Shown in pieces: positions 7,917 to 14,840 of a stretch of DNA of 20,670 bases. This DNA is from JBHEKP01 sp041859375 (GTDB taxonomy: Bacteria; Hydrogenedentota; Hydrogenedentia; Hydrogenedentales; CAITNO01). The stretch is taken from assembly GCA_041859375.1 (NCBI GenBank), contig JBHEKP010000217.1, positions 1-20,670 of the forward strand, given 5' to 3'. The notes under the pieces were generated by a model. The model searched no databases and was not told the DNA's origin. It saw nothing but the letters and a program-made list of their open reading frames with translations. The position numbers and the translations under genes were made by a program. Position 1 is the stretch's first letter; each line of letters opens with the position of its first letter.

Positions 7917-8648
7917 CTAAAGCAGCCTGCCCGCGCTTGCCAGCATCAGCGACACGCCGGCCAGCCCCGCAACCAGCAGCACCACCCGCTGGAAGAAGGC
8001 CTCCCGGATCCTCCCCGACAACCACATGCCCGTGAGGGTGCCCGCAAGTATGCCCGGCAAAAAGAGGGCCGCTTTTGAGAGCAGCCCCGGGCTGAAAAGC
8101 CCGTTCCACAGCAGGGTCACCAGCCCGAAGCAGTTCATGATGAAAAAAAAGGCGATCAGGTTGGCGCGGAACTTTTCCCTGGGCGTGCGCTGGTTCGAAA
8201 GAAACAGCACCACCGGCGGCCCGCCCATTGAGGTGCTGCCGCCCATGAACCCGCTCACCAGCCCCACGGCGGCAAGCACCGGGGTGTTTTCAGGAAGCGG
8301 CCGCCGCCACCCCCGCCACATGGCAAGCGAAAAAACCGCCACAAACAGCCCCGTCGCGAATTTGAGCAGGTTGCCGTCCGTTGCCAGAAGCACCCCCACG
8401 CCCGCCTGAAACCCCGCGACCCCTCCCAGCGCCAGCGGGATGAGCAGGGACGGAACCACATCCCGCCGCGCATGCAGCGACACAAGTCCCGTGTTGAGGA
8501 GGCTCATGAGCACCACCACCGGCACCGCCTCCGACGGGGCCAGCGCGAACATGGCAAAGGGCGCGAGCACGAGGGCCATGCCGAAACCGATGGAACCCTG
8601 CGCCACGCCCGCGAAAAATGATGCCAGTGCCACAATTGCCAGACTCAT
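7917..8648 (-). CDS. TauE/SafE family membrane permease
   Basis: From ATG 8648 this is a 243-residue protein with about eight hydrophobic segments, in two similar halves. The N-terminal half has AGVAQGSIGFGMALVLAP, and the second half has GFMGGSTSMGGPPVVLFL. These glycine-rich repeats and the P-x-x-V-x-x-x-S-x-x-N stretch are typical of the TauE/SafE (sulfite/sulfonate exporter, DUF81) family in the cytoplasmic membrane. The transported anion cannot be told from sequence, and no sulfur-metabolism genes are nearby. Start choice is uncertain: an upstream ATG (8663) and GTG (8681) are in frame but lack an SD, while ATG 8648 has a weak GGGAAG and places the first membrane helix at the usual position. 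It is divergent from the gene at 8744 and convergent with the DUF502 gene. Confidence 0.85.
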   Translation of the reverse strand: MSLAIVALASFFAGVAQGSIGFGMALVLAPFAMFALAPSEAVPVVVLMSLLNTGLVSLHARRDVVPSLLIPLALGGVAGFQAGVGVLLATDGNLLKFATGLFVAVFSLAMWRGWRRPLPENTPVLAAVGLVSGFMGGSTSMGGPPVVLFLSNQRTPREKFRANLIAFFFIMNCFGLVTLLWNGLFSPGLLSKAALFLPGILAGTLTGMWLSGRIREAFFQRVVLLVAGLAGVSLMLASAGRLL

Positions 8649-8690
8649 GCCAGCTTCCCGCATGGTTGATTGGGTGAACACAATAAATCA

Positions 8691-8699
8691 TGCTAGAAT
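8691..8699 (+). promoter_or_regulatory. Extended -10 promoter element
   Basis: TGCTAGAAT matches an extended -10 (TGnTATAAT with one mismatch). An 18-base spacer separates it from a poor -35 (TTGGGT). It would start transcription near 8706, giving a short leader for the gene at 8744. Confidence 0.4.
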
Positions 8700-8743
8700 C
8701 CGGTACAAGAAAATCATTGCGCGGCAACAAGGGAGCCCAATCC

Positions 8744-9349
8744 ATGAACAAGATGGTGATAGCCGGATTCTTTGCCGGTCTGCTGCTGATAGGCGGTTTT
8801 TTCCTCCTTCGGGGAATTGCCGGAGGCTTCAACCAGTTGAACGAAAACGCGGTCATGATCAGCGAAAGCAAGGCCCCCTCGGATGAGTCCGCCGACACCG
8901 AGGCCCCCGCCGCGCCGTCGGCCGCTCCGGCCCCCGCCCCCGCGCCGCCCGCGGCGGAATTGACCCTCACGCGCGGCGTCTCTGCCGACTACCAGCCCGG
9001 CCAGCCGGTGGATGTCACCGTGACCATTTCCTACACCGGCCCGGATGCCATCAACGCCCTCGGGCTAAGTGAAAAGGCGCCCGTGGGCTGGACGTTCCAG
9101 GAGGTCACCGGCGGCGACAAGCCCGTAATCACCCCCAAGCCCGGCGAAACCGCGGAATGGAACTTCGCGTGGATTGAGGTTCCGAAATTCCCCTGCACCT
9201 TCACCTACCGCGCGGTCAGCGCCGCCAACGCGGCAGGCCCCCAGGCCGTCGCGGGCCAGGGCATCTACCGGAAAATGGGGCCGGAACTCCGCTCGCCCAT
9301 GACGGTGACCACCATCAACCAGGCCGCCGCCCCCGCCCCCGCGCGGTAA
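8744..9349 (+). CDS. Membrane-anchored beta-sandwich protein, function unknown
   Basis: The start at 8744 has AAGGGAG at about 8 bases. The in-frame ATG at 8690 has no SD and would spoil the signal anchor. The 201 residues comprise an N-terminal hydrophobic segment (4-23), a short acidic stretch, an Ala/Pro linker (about 50-70) and one domain of about 120 residues with alternating beta pattern: DVTVTISY, ALGLSEKAPVGWTF, WNFAWIEVPKFPCTFTYRAV and GQGIYR. The W-T-F / A-W-I-x-V-P / F-T-Y pattern resembles DUF11-like or Ig-like domains repeated in large exported proteins of some environmental bacteria (recognition from memory, not searched). It is probably on the outer face of the membrane. It ends 7 bases from the convergent dipeptidase gene. 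Confidence 0.7.
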   Translation: MNKMVIAGFFAGLLLIGGFFLLRGIAGGFNQLNENAVMISESKAPSDESADTEAPAAPSAAPAPAPAPPAAELTLTRGVSADYQPGQPVDVTVTISYTGPDAINALGLSEKAPVGWTFQEVTGGDKPVITPKPGETAEWNFAWIEVPKFPCTFTYRAVSAANAAGPQAVAGQGIYRKMGPELRSPMTVTTINQAAAPAPAR

Positions 9350-9356
9350 CCCGCAC

Positions 9357-10517
9357 TCAGGAGCCCTCCGGAACCTGCCGGCCCCAGCCCTCGCGCAGCA
9401 CACGGTCCGCGTTGCCGCTGAAAAACTTGTCCACCTGTTCTGGGCGGTACTTGCGCAGCAGCATGTCACGTATACGCGAATAGTCGCGCGGTGATTTGAA
9501 ATCGCGCGGCGGCGCGGTGAACCCGTCAAAGTCCGATCCGAAGGCCACCACCTCCTCGCCCCCGTGCTCGATCATGAAGTCAATCATCTTTATGATGGTT
9601 TCAAGGCAGTCCTTTTTTTCGGGCTTGGTCAGGTAATAGGACATGGCGATGATGCCAATCACGCCGCCCGTGTCCGCGATGGCCCGGATTTCCGCCGCCG
9701 TCGGGTTCATGGGATGGGGCATGAACTCGTGCAGCCCCACATGCGACATGATCAGGGGGCGCTTTTTCGGGTGGTTGCGCATCCGCTCCAGAATTTCAGC
9801 CCGGCACTGCGGCGTCGCGTGGGTCATGTCCACTATCATGCCGATGTCGCACATCAAATCCACCAGTTCCCTGCCGAAATCCGTCAACCCCGTCTCCATC
9901 TGGATGTCCTGGCTGAAACAGCCCAGCTTTTTAAGGAGCACCTTGTCCTCAAAGCAGTCCACGTTCCAGCACGCCTCGTTGGGGTACAGGTGGGGGATGA
10001 TCATGTGGCAGACGCCGCGGTCATAAAACTTTTGCACGTTTTCCAGGTTGCCGCTGAGGTGGTGCGCGCCCTCCACCGAGCAAAGCACCGCGATTTTTCC
10101 CTCCCCCATGATCCGCTGCATGTCGGGATAGGTGCGGGCCACGCTTATCACCTCGCCCCGGCCCTCGTTCGCCTTTTTCACAAAGGCGTCCTGATGATCC
10201 AGGCACTCCATAACAAGCTGGTCGGCGGGCGTGCCGAATATGTGCCGCAGCCGGGGGTGGACCTTGCTCACCAGGCGGATCGGCCACACATCCTTCAGGA
10301 AATCATGCTCCACCATGTAGATTGTCGAGAAAAAGGCCTTCACCCCCCCCGAAAGCAGCGCGTCGAGGTCGGTCCGCATGGTCAGGGGGAAAAAGAAGCC
10401 CGGAGGGTGGTGCCGCGAGTCAAAGTCCTTCCCGAGCATGAACGACTTGAGGGTGGGGTGCATGTGTATGTCAATCACGCCGTGCTTCAGGTTCGCAAGC
10501 GGTCCGCGTGTCGTCAT
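9357..10517 (-). CDS. Peptidase M19-family (renal dipeptidase-like) metallohydrolase
   Basis: ATG 10517 is chosen because AGGAG lies 7 bases upstream; an ATG at 10568 would add 17 unconserved residues. The 386-residue protein has the amidohydrolase landmarks of M19 dipeptidases: a metal-binding IDIHMH (15-20), a likely bridging Glu in SVEGAHHL (148-154), GLTDFGRELVDLMCDIGMIVDMTHAT (His233), MSHVG (His259), AFGSDFDGF (Asp329/331) and the C-terminal FFSGNADRVL. M19 enzymes are dizinc hydrolases that cleave dipeptides, including some D-amino acid ones. The first motif is D-x-H-x-H rather than the usual H-N-D. No signal peptide is evident, so it is probably cytoplasmic. The substrate is unknown. 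Confidence 0.85.
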   Translation of the reverse strand: MTTRGPLANLKHGVIDIHMHPTLKSFMLGKDFDSRHHPPGFFFPLTMRTDLDALLSGGVKAFFSTIYMVEHDFLKDVWPIRLVSKVHPRLRHIFGTPADQLVMECLDHQDAFVKKANEGRGEVISVARTYPDMQRIMGEGKIAVLCSVEGAHHLSGNLENVQKFYDRGVCHMIIPHLYPNEACWNVDCFEDKVLLKKLGCFSQDIQMETGLTDFGRELVDLMCDIGMIVDMTHATPQCRAEILERMRNHPKKRPLIMSHVGLHEFMPHPMNPTAAEIRAIADTGGVIGIIAMSYYLTKPEKKDCLETIIKMIDFMIEHGGEEVVAFGSDFDGFTAPPRDFKSPRDYSRIRDMLLRKYRPEQVDKFFSGNADRVLREGWGRQVPEGS

Positions 10518-10592
10518 CAGGCCTCTCCTCTCATGGAACTCTCTGCCGCCCGTAATCTCCGCAAGCATTGTATAGATTACGGGTGATAATTG

Positions 10593-12113
10593 CTATATTC
10601 CCGAAATATCCGCGCGCCATGCGCACACCGCCTCCACCAGGCCCGCCACCGTGTGCTGTTCCGGCGCCAGAGCCTCCACATCAAAACATTCCCTCACCGC
10701 CCGTGCCGTCACAGGCCCCATGGCGGCAAACAGCGCCCTGCCTCGGACCCGCCCAAGCTGATCAGAATCGAGCATCCCAGAAAGGCCTGTCGCCGCTTTC
10801 GCGTTGGAAAAAACCACCACGTCCGGTGAAAACGTCAGCAGTGCGGTAACCCGGCCGCCCTCCGGGGAGAGGGGGCGGCTGCGGTATGCGGCCACCTCGG
10901 TCACCTCGGCGCCCATGGCCCGCAGCGCGGGGGGTATGGCCGTGCGCGCGTATTCCGCGCCCGGCAGCAGCACCCGCGCGCCCCGAAGGGGCCGCCGCGC
11001 GTCCATCGCGCCAACGATTGCCTGTGGACTGTATCCCACGGGCAGGGCATCCGGTTTCAGGTATCTTGCGGCCGCCGCCTCGCGTGTCGCCTGTCCCGCC
11101 ACGGCCAGCAGCGAACCCGCCAGCAGCCGCGCGTCCCCCCCCGCCGCGTCCATTGCGTCAAAGAGAAACCGCACCGCGTTCACGCTGGTGAGCAGAATCC
11201 AGTCATGCCCCCTCCAGTCAATTTTTTCCGCGGCGCCGGGCAGCGGTTCGTTTTCTGTCACAGGAAAGGTGAGCACCTCCGCGCCCGCCGCCTGGAACTG
11301 CCGCTCCAGCTCCCCCTCCCGCGCCTCCGTGTGCGTCAGCGCCACCCGAATGCCAAAGAGCGGGCGGGACTCAAACCATGCCAGTTCCTCCCGCAACGCC
11401 GCGACCTGTCCAACCACAAGCAGCGAGGGGGCGCCCAAACCCGCCGCCGCGCTTTTCTCAGCAATATCCGAAAGGGTGCCCGTCGCCGTCCGCTGGCGCA
11501 TCCATGTGCCCCATTCAACCACGGCCGCCGGGGTGGCGGCGCTCCTGCCGGAATTTACCAGGGTCCGGCAGATTTCCGCGCAATGGAGGCTGCCCATGTA
11601 AAAGACCAGGGTCCCTTCCAGCGCAAGCGAGGACAACTGCCGCCCCCCCCTTGACTCCTCGAAGTCATGGGCGGTCAGAAAAGTCACGCTGCCGGAAAGC
11701 CCCCGGTGGGTCACCGGAATTCCGGCGCAGGCCGGTGCGGCAATGCCGGAGGTGACCCCCGGCACCACCTCAAAGGGGATTCCGGCGGCGCGCAATGCCA
11801 GCGCCTCCTCCCCGCCCCTGCCAAAAACAAAGGGATCGCCCCCTTTCAACCGCGCCACCCGCCTGCCCGCGCCCGCCTGCGCCACCAATATGCGGTTGAT
11901 GTCCTCCTGCGGCAGGCTGTGCCGTCCCGACTGCTTTCCCACATACACCAGTTCCGCGCCGGGGGAATATCGTAGCAGCGCGGGGTGGATCAGGTTGTCA
12001 TACACCACCACCTCCGCCATGGCCAGGCACTCCCGGCCCCGCAGGGTCAGCAGGCCCGGGTCACCCGGACCCGCGCCAATAAGCCATACTTTGCCTGTGT
12101 TGCCGCTGTGCAT
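10593..12113 (-). CDS. Uroporphyrinogen-III C-methyltransferase / uroporphyrinogen-III synthase fusion
   Basis: This 506-residue bifunctional enzyme has two domains. Residues 8-248 are the SAM-dependent methyltransferase (CobA/SUMT), which turns uroporphyrinogen III into precorrin-2: VWLIGAGPGDPGLLTLRG (9-26), KGGDPFVFGRGGEE (90-103) and VVPGVTSGIAAPACAGIPVTHRG (117-139). Residues from about 252 are HemD, which closes hydroxymethylbilane to uroporphyrinogen III: an N-terminal GIRVALT, WILLTSVNAVRFLF, a repeated Rossmann-like pattern, and the VVVFSNAKAA / MGPVTARAV region. CobA-HemD fusions are known in other bacteria. No other tetrapyrrole gene is in the window, so the end product (heme, siroheme or cobalamin) is open. 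No SD is visible before ATG 12113. It is divergent from the 92-residue protein gene. Confidence 0.93.
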   Translation of the reverse strand: MHSGNTGKVWLIGAGPGDPGLLTLRGRECLAMAEVVVYDNLIHPALLRYSPGAELVYVGKQSGRHSLPQEDINRILVAQAGAGRRVARLKGGDPFVFGRGGEEALALRAAGIPFEVVPGVTSGIAAPACAGIPVTHRGLSGSVTFLTAHDFEESRGGRQLSSLALEGTLVFYMGSLHCAEICRTLVNSGRSAATPAAVVEWGTWMRQRTATGTLSDIAEKSAAAGLGAPSLLVVGQVAALREELAWFESRPLFGIRVALTHTEAREGELERQFQAAGAEVLTFPVTENEPLPGAAEKIDWRGHDWILLTSVNAVRFLFDAMDAAGGDARLLAGSLLAVAGQATREAAAARYLKPDALPVGYSPQAIVGAMDARRPLRGARVLLPGAEYARTAIPPALRAMGAEVTEVAAYRSRPLSPEGGRVTALLTFSPDVVVFSNAKAATGLSGMLDSDQLGRVRGRALFAAMGPVTARAVRECFDVEALAPEQHTVAGLVEAVCAWRADISGI

Positions 12114-12156
12114 CGGTTCATCATACCGGTTTCACCAGCCCCAAAAACACCGTGTA

Positions 12157-12185
12157 TTGACTTTGTGTTTAGTATGGTATACAAT
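12157..12185 (+). promoter_or_regulatory. Strong sigma-70 promoter with overlapping GTATAC palindrome
   Basis: TTGACT (12157-12162), a 17-base spacer and TACAAT (12180-12185) match the consensus at five of six positions each. Transcription would begin near 12192, a 27-base leader before ATG 12219. The -10 overlaps the palindrome GTATAC (12177-12182) within TGGTATACAA, which resembles GntR-type GTnnAC operators. A repressor site is possible but unproven. Confidence 0.65.
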
Positions 12186-12218
12186 TCGACTGTATTGCCT
12201 ATTCTTGGTGCCGTGTAC

Positions 12219-12497
12219 ATGACAGATAATATCCATGCAGAACTCGCAAAAAGCGCCGAGGAACTCAGGGCGGTCATCGAAAAGCACCGCAGACTTCTGG
12301 AGTCCCTCGATGACGGGGGCTGCCAGGATGTGTCAAACCATGCCTGCGCCTCGCTGGACTGTTCCTGCAGGAAAAAACTGCGTGAGACGCTGCACGAGAC
12401 CATCACCGTCCTTGAGGAGACCCGCCGCACCTTCAAGTCGCGGCAACTGGCGGAATTGAAGCACCGCCTTCTCAAGGTGCTTGCCGAGACCGGCTGA
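12219..12497 (+). CDS. Small Cys-containing coiled-coil protein, function unknown
   Basis: This 92-residue soluble protein begins at ATG 12219, chosen from the promoter position and the start of the charged helix; upstream in-frame codons precede the promoter. Two amphipathic charged helices (about 5-31 and 52-90) flank a short segment with four cysteines at 35, 43, 48 and 50 (C-x7-C-x4-C-x-C). The spacing could bind a metal such as zinc or an Fe-S cluster, or form disulfides. The C-terminal FKSRQLAELKHRLLKVL is the kind of stretch that may be conserved. No family is recognised. It has its own strong promoter and is followed by a strong terminator, so it is likely a single-gene unit expressed at high level unless repressed. 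The SD is weak. Confidence 0.7.
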   Translation: MTDNIHAELAKSAEELRAVIEKHRRLLESLDDGGCQDVSNHACASLDCSCRKKLRETLHETITVLEETRRTFKSRQLAELKHRLLKVLAETG

Positions 12498-12520
12498 ACA
12501 ATTGAATCTTGATCCGTCCA

Positions 12521-12547
12521 CCTGACGGTTCAGGCTTAGGGCCTGAA
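12521..12547 (+). promoter_or_regulatory. Mutually exclusive hairpins before the terminator (attenuator-like)
   Basis: CCTGA (12521-12525) can pair with TCAGG (12530-12534). Alternatively TTCAGGC (12529-12535) can pair with GCCTGAA (12541-12547), 7 bp with a 5-base loop. The middle TCAGG is shared, so only one can form. They precede the terminator at 12552. No ligand-binding fold is recognised. Confidence 0.35.
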
Positions 12548-12551
12548 AAGT

Positions 12552-12607
12552 GCGGGTGCGCTGCCGGGAAAGGCGTTCTTTCCCAGGCCGGCGCACCCGC
12601 TTTTTTT
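12552..12607 (+). terminator. Strong intrinsic terminator upstream of the pseudopilin gene
   Basis: GCGGGTGCGC (12552-12561) pairs perfectly with GCGCACCCGC (12591-12600). Inside, GGGAAAG (12566-12572) pairs with CTTTCCC (12578-12584). Seven T residues follow (12601-12607). It terminates the 92-residue protein transcript, yet ends only 23 bases before the next start codon, leaving no room for a separate promoter. Confidence 0.85.
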
Positions 12608-12630
12608 GTTTCAACGAAAGGAACGGTTCC

Positions 12631-13536
12631 ATGCGCCAAAAATATACCCGACGGGGCTTCACCCTCATTGAACTGCTGGTCGTCATCGCCATCATCGGCA
12701 TACTTGCGGCCATTCTCCTCCCCGCCCTCGCCCGCGCCCGCGAGGCCGCGCGGCGCGCCTCCTGCCAGAACAACCTCAAACAGATGGGGCTGGTCTTCAA
12801 AATGTACGCCGGGGAGGACCGGGGCCGCGCTTTCCCGCCGCGCAGAACCCTGAACTGCAACGGCTCCGTGGCGTCCACCATGATTTTCGACGGCGCGGCG
12901 GTCATGCCCGAATACCTCTCCGACGTCAACGTGGTCTGGTGCCCCTCCTGGGGAAAGCAGAAGAACCCGGTGGAGCGCTATGACGCGCGCGGCAACGCCG
13001 ACGGCACGGTGCAGCCCTGCGAACTCCTGAAGGAGCCCTACGACTACACCGGCTGGATGATTATGGAGGATGTCAACGTGCTCGGCACGGCAAAAATCGG
13101 CCAGACGGGTTCGGGGCCGAACGGGCGCTGGGAGGAGTCCCAGTACCTTGACACCCCCTGGGGCCTCCTGGCACAGGCCAACGCGGCCACCGGCGGCGCG
13201 GCCAGCCACGGGGACTTTGAGATGCCCGACCATCACAAGGGCACCCAGGCGGGCGGCGGCGACACCCTCTACCGCCTGCGCGAGGGCATCGAACGCTTTC
13301 TCATCACCGACATCAACAATCCCGCCGCCTCCGCGTCCGCCCAGTCCGATGTGCCCGTCATGTGGGACCACATGAGCGTGCTGTCCGGGGACTTTAACCA
13401 TCTGCCCGGCGGCGCAAACACCCTGTACATGGACGGGCATGTTGAATACGCCCGATATCCCGGCACACGTTTCCCCATGACCGAGGACAGCGCGCGCATC
13501 TTTGGCCGGTATGACCGCCCCTTCGACGGCTTCTAA
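12631..13536 (+). CDS. Type II secretion/type IV pilin-like pseudopilin with C-terminal H-x-DG motif
   Basis: ATG 12631 follows AAGGAA at about 8 bases; upstream in-frame ATG 12550 falls inside the terminator. The 301-residue protein has a class III (prepilin) signal, MRQKYTRRG|FTLIELLVV, cut after Gly9 by prepilin peptidase, with Glu5 of the mature chain. The hydrophobic helix continues to about residue 30, followed by ALARAREAARRASCQNNLKQMGL as in DUF1559-type proteins. The C-terminal part has NHLPGGANTLYMDGHVEY, the H-x-DG motif of this family, here with ten rather than nine residues between His and Asp. These proteins are abundant in Planctomycetota, Lentisphaerota and Hydrogenedentota; most are envelope or secreted and of unknown role. 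It stands alone, with no pilus machinery nearby. Confidence 0.9.
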   Translation: MRQKYTRRGFTLIELLVVIAIIGILAAILLPALARAREAARRASCQNNLKQMGLVFKMYAGEDRGRAFPPRRTLNCNGSVASTMIFDGAAVMPEYLSDVNVVWCPSWGKQKNPVERYDARGNADGTVQPCELLKEPYDYTGWMIMEDVNVLGTAKIGQTGSGPNGRWEESQYLDTPWGLLAQANAATGGAASHGDFEMPDHHKGTQAGGGDTLYRLREGIERFLITDINNPAASASAQSDVPVMWDHMSVLSGDFNHLPGGANTLYMDGHVEYARYPGTRFPMTEDSARIFGRYDRPFDGF

Positions 13537-13556
13537 TATTTTCCGCCTTCCCTTTT

Positions 13557-13587
13557 CCCCGCCACCGGTTCCATTCCGGCGGTGGGG
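13557..13587 (+). terminator. Imperfect hairpin after the pseudopilin gene
   Basis: CCCCGCCACCGG (13557-13568) can pair with CCGGCGGTGGGG (13576-13587) over 12 positions with one G-U pair and one A-C mismatch, around a 7-base loop. No U-tract follows, so it may stabilise the 3' end rather than terminate. Confidence 0.35.
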
Positions 13588-13654
13588 ATGCTTATGCAGG
13601 GGCCATGCGTTCTTTCCCTTGTCGCGTCCTGTTGCGCCCTGCTATCCTTTTGTC

Positions 13655-14395
13655 ATGCCGCATATGCACCGATTTTACATACCCGGCGCCCGCTTTGCGC
13701 CGGGAACCCCGATGGAACTTCCGGAGGAGGAAGCCCATCATGCGCTGCGGGTCGTGCGCCTGCGTGAGGACGACACCGTGTCCCTCTTCGACGGGCTGGG
13801 CGCGAATGCCACGGGTTTGCTGCGCGTCACGGGGAAGCGGAGCGCTTCGGCGCTGATTGAAACGGTTGAGACGGAGCCCGTCCCCCCGGCGGAGGTGTTC
13901 ATGGCCCCCGCCTGGCTCCACCGGGACAAGCCCATGGAGGAGATGGTGCGGCGCGGGGTGGAACTCGGCGTCGCGGGCTTTCACTTCTGGCTGGCCCGCC
14001 ATTCACAGCGTCCCCTGGGTGATGCGGAACGGTGGCTTCGGCTGGCCGTGGAGTCCTGCAAACAGTGCGGACGCAGCCGCCTGCCGGTCATCACGCTTCA
14101 CCCAAGCCTTGAATCGCTCGTTGCCTCGGCGGGCTGCCCCCTCATTGCCGCCGTTCCCGGCGGCATGGCCGGCGCGGTTGCCCTCCCCGCCGCCCCGGCG
14201 CGGGTGGCCCTGGTCACCGGCCCGGAGGGCGACTTCAGCACGGATGAGCTTGGCCTCCTTGACGCCTCCGGCGCGGTTCGCGCGGACCTTGGCCGCCAAA
14301 TCCTGCGCACAGAGGCCGCCTCCATTGCCCTGTGCACCCTGGTGCTCGGCGCTTATGGCATGATGGGCGCGCAATACACCGCCGTCCGGGAATGA
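13655..14395 (+). CDS. rsmE: 16S rRNA (uracil-1498-N3)-methyltransferase
   Basis: The protein is 246 residues from ATG 13655, the usual length for the family. RsmE methylates N3 of U1498 in 16S rRNA using SAM. The N-terminal part is the PUA-like RNA-binding domain, with HRFYIPG at the start and EEAHHALRVVRLREDD (25-40). The C-terminal SPOUT knot has VALVTGPEGDFSTDE (184-198; usually GPEGG/GxF) and LGRQILRTEAASIAL (212-226), the trefoil-knot SAM site. ESCKQCGRSRLP (133-144) also matches the family. No SD precedes the start. A possible extended -10, TGCTATCCT, ends 7 bases upstream, so the mRNA may be nearly leaderless. An alternative start is ATG 13664. Confidence 0.92.
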   Translation: MPHMHRFYIPGARFAPGTPMELPEEEAHHALRVVRLREDDTVSLFDGLGANATGLLRVTGKRSASALIETVETEPVPPAEVFMAPAWLHRDKPMEEMVRRGVELGVAGFHFWLARHSQRPLGDAERWLRLAVESCKQCGRSRLPVITLHPSLESLVASAGCPLIAAVPGGMAGAVALPAAPARVALVTGPEGDFSTDELGLLDASGAVRADLGRQILRTEAASIALCTLVLGAYGMMGAQYTAVRE

Positions 14396-14403
14396 AATAT
14401 CTG

Positions 14404-14432
14404 TTGACCCTCCCCGCCGCTGCTGGTAGATT
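14404..14432 (+). promoter_or_regulatory. Candidate sigma-70 promoter for the HIT-aroE genes
   Basis: TTGACC (14404-14409), a 17-base spacer and TAGATT (14427-14432) lie between rsmE and the HIT gene. Transcription would start near 14439, just before the AAGGAG at 14444-14449. Confidence 0.55.
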
Positions 14433-14456
14433 GTAATCAGGCAAAGGAGTACCCAT

Positions 14457-14804
14457 ATGTCGGAAGACACGCTCTTTTCAAAAATCATCCGGGGCGAAAT
14501 CCCCTGCGACAAGGTGTACGAGGACGATGATTATTTCGCGTTCAGGGACATCAACCCCTGCGCGCCCCAGCATGTGCTGCTCGTCCCCAAAAAGCCCCTC
14601 CCGCGCGTGCTCGACGCCGGCGAGGGTGACCGGGAACTGCTGGGCGGACTGCTGCTCGCCGCCAACAGGGTGGCGGCGCTGCTCGGCCTTGACGAAACGG
14701 GGTTCCGCTACGTGGTCAACTGCGGCGCGGACGGCGGCCAGTTGGTTCCCCACCTGCACATCCACATTGTGGGAGGCCGCCCACTCGGCTGGCCCCCCGG
14801 CTGA
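14457..14804 (+). CDS. HIT family protein (Hint/PKCI-type nucleotide hydrolase)
   Basis: This 115-residue protein has the size of single-domain HIT proteins. The N-terminal FSKIIRGEIPCDKVYEDDDYFAFRDINPCAPQHVLLVPKK is characteristic of the Hint branch. The histidine triad is VPHLHIHIVGG, with His99, His101 and His103; the third His of the H-x-H-x-H triad is the nucleophile. Hint enzymes hydrolyse purine nucleoside phosphoramidates or related nucleotides in the cytoplasm; the natural substrate is uncertain. The start is set by AAGGAG 7 bases upstream, behind its own promoter. aroE follows 36 bases later with a strong SD, so the two are probably co-transcribed, without an evident metabolic link. 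Confidence 0.93.
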   Translation: MSEDTLFSKIIRGEIPCDKVYEDDDYFAFRDINPCAPQHVLLVPKKPLPRVLDAGEGDRELLGGLLLAANRVAALLGLDETGFRYVVNCGADGGQLVPHLHIHIVGGRPLGWPPG

Positions 14805-14840
14805 GACGGAACCGCCCGGACGCGAAGGAGGGCCCGAAAC

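Noticed and set aside
9564..10586. 340-codon plus-strand ORF
   Set aside because: It is antisense to the dipeptidase; rich in His, Arg and Val with no family features.
12550..12630. 27-residue N-terminal extension of the pseudopilin
   Set aside because: It would be encoded by the terminator hairpin; the ATG at 12631 has an SD and places the prepilin cleavage site at the usual distance.
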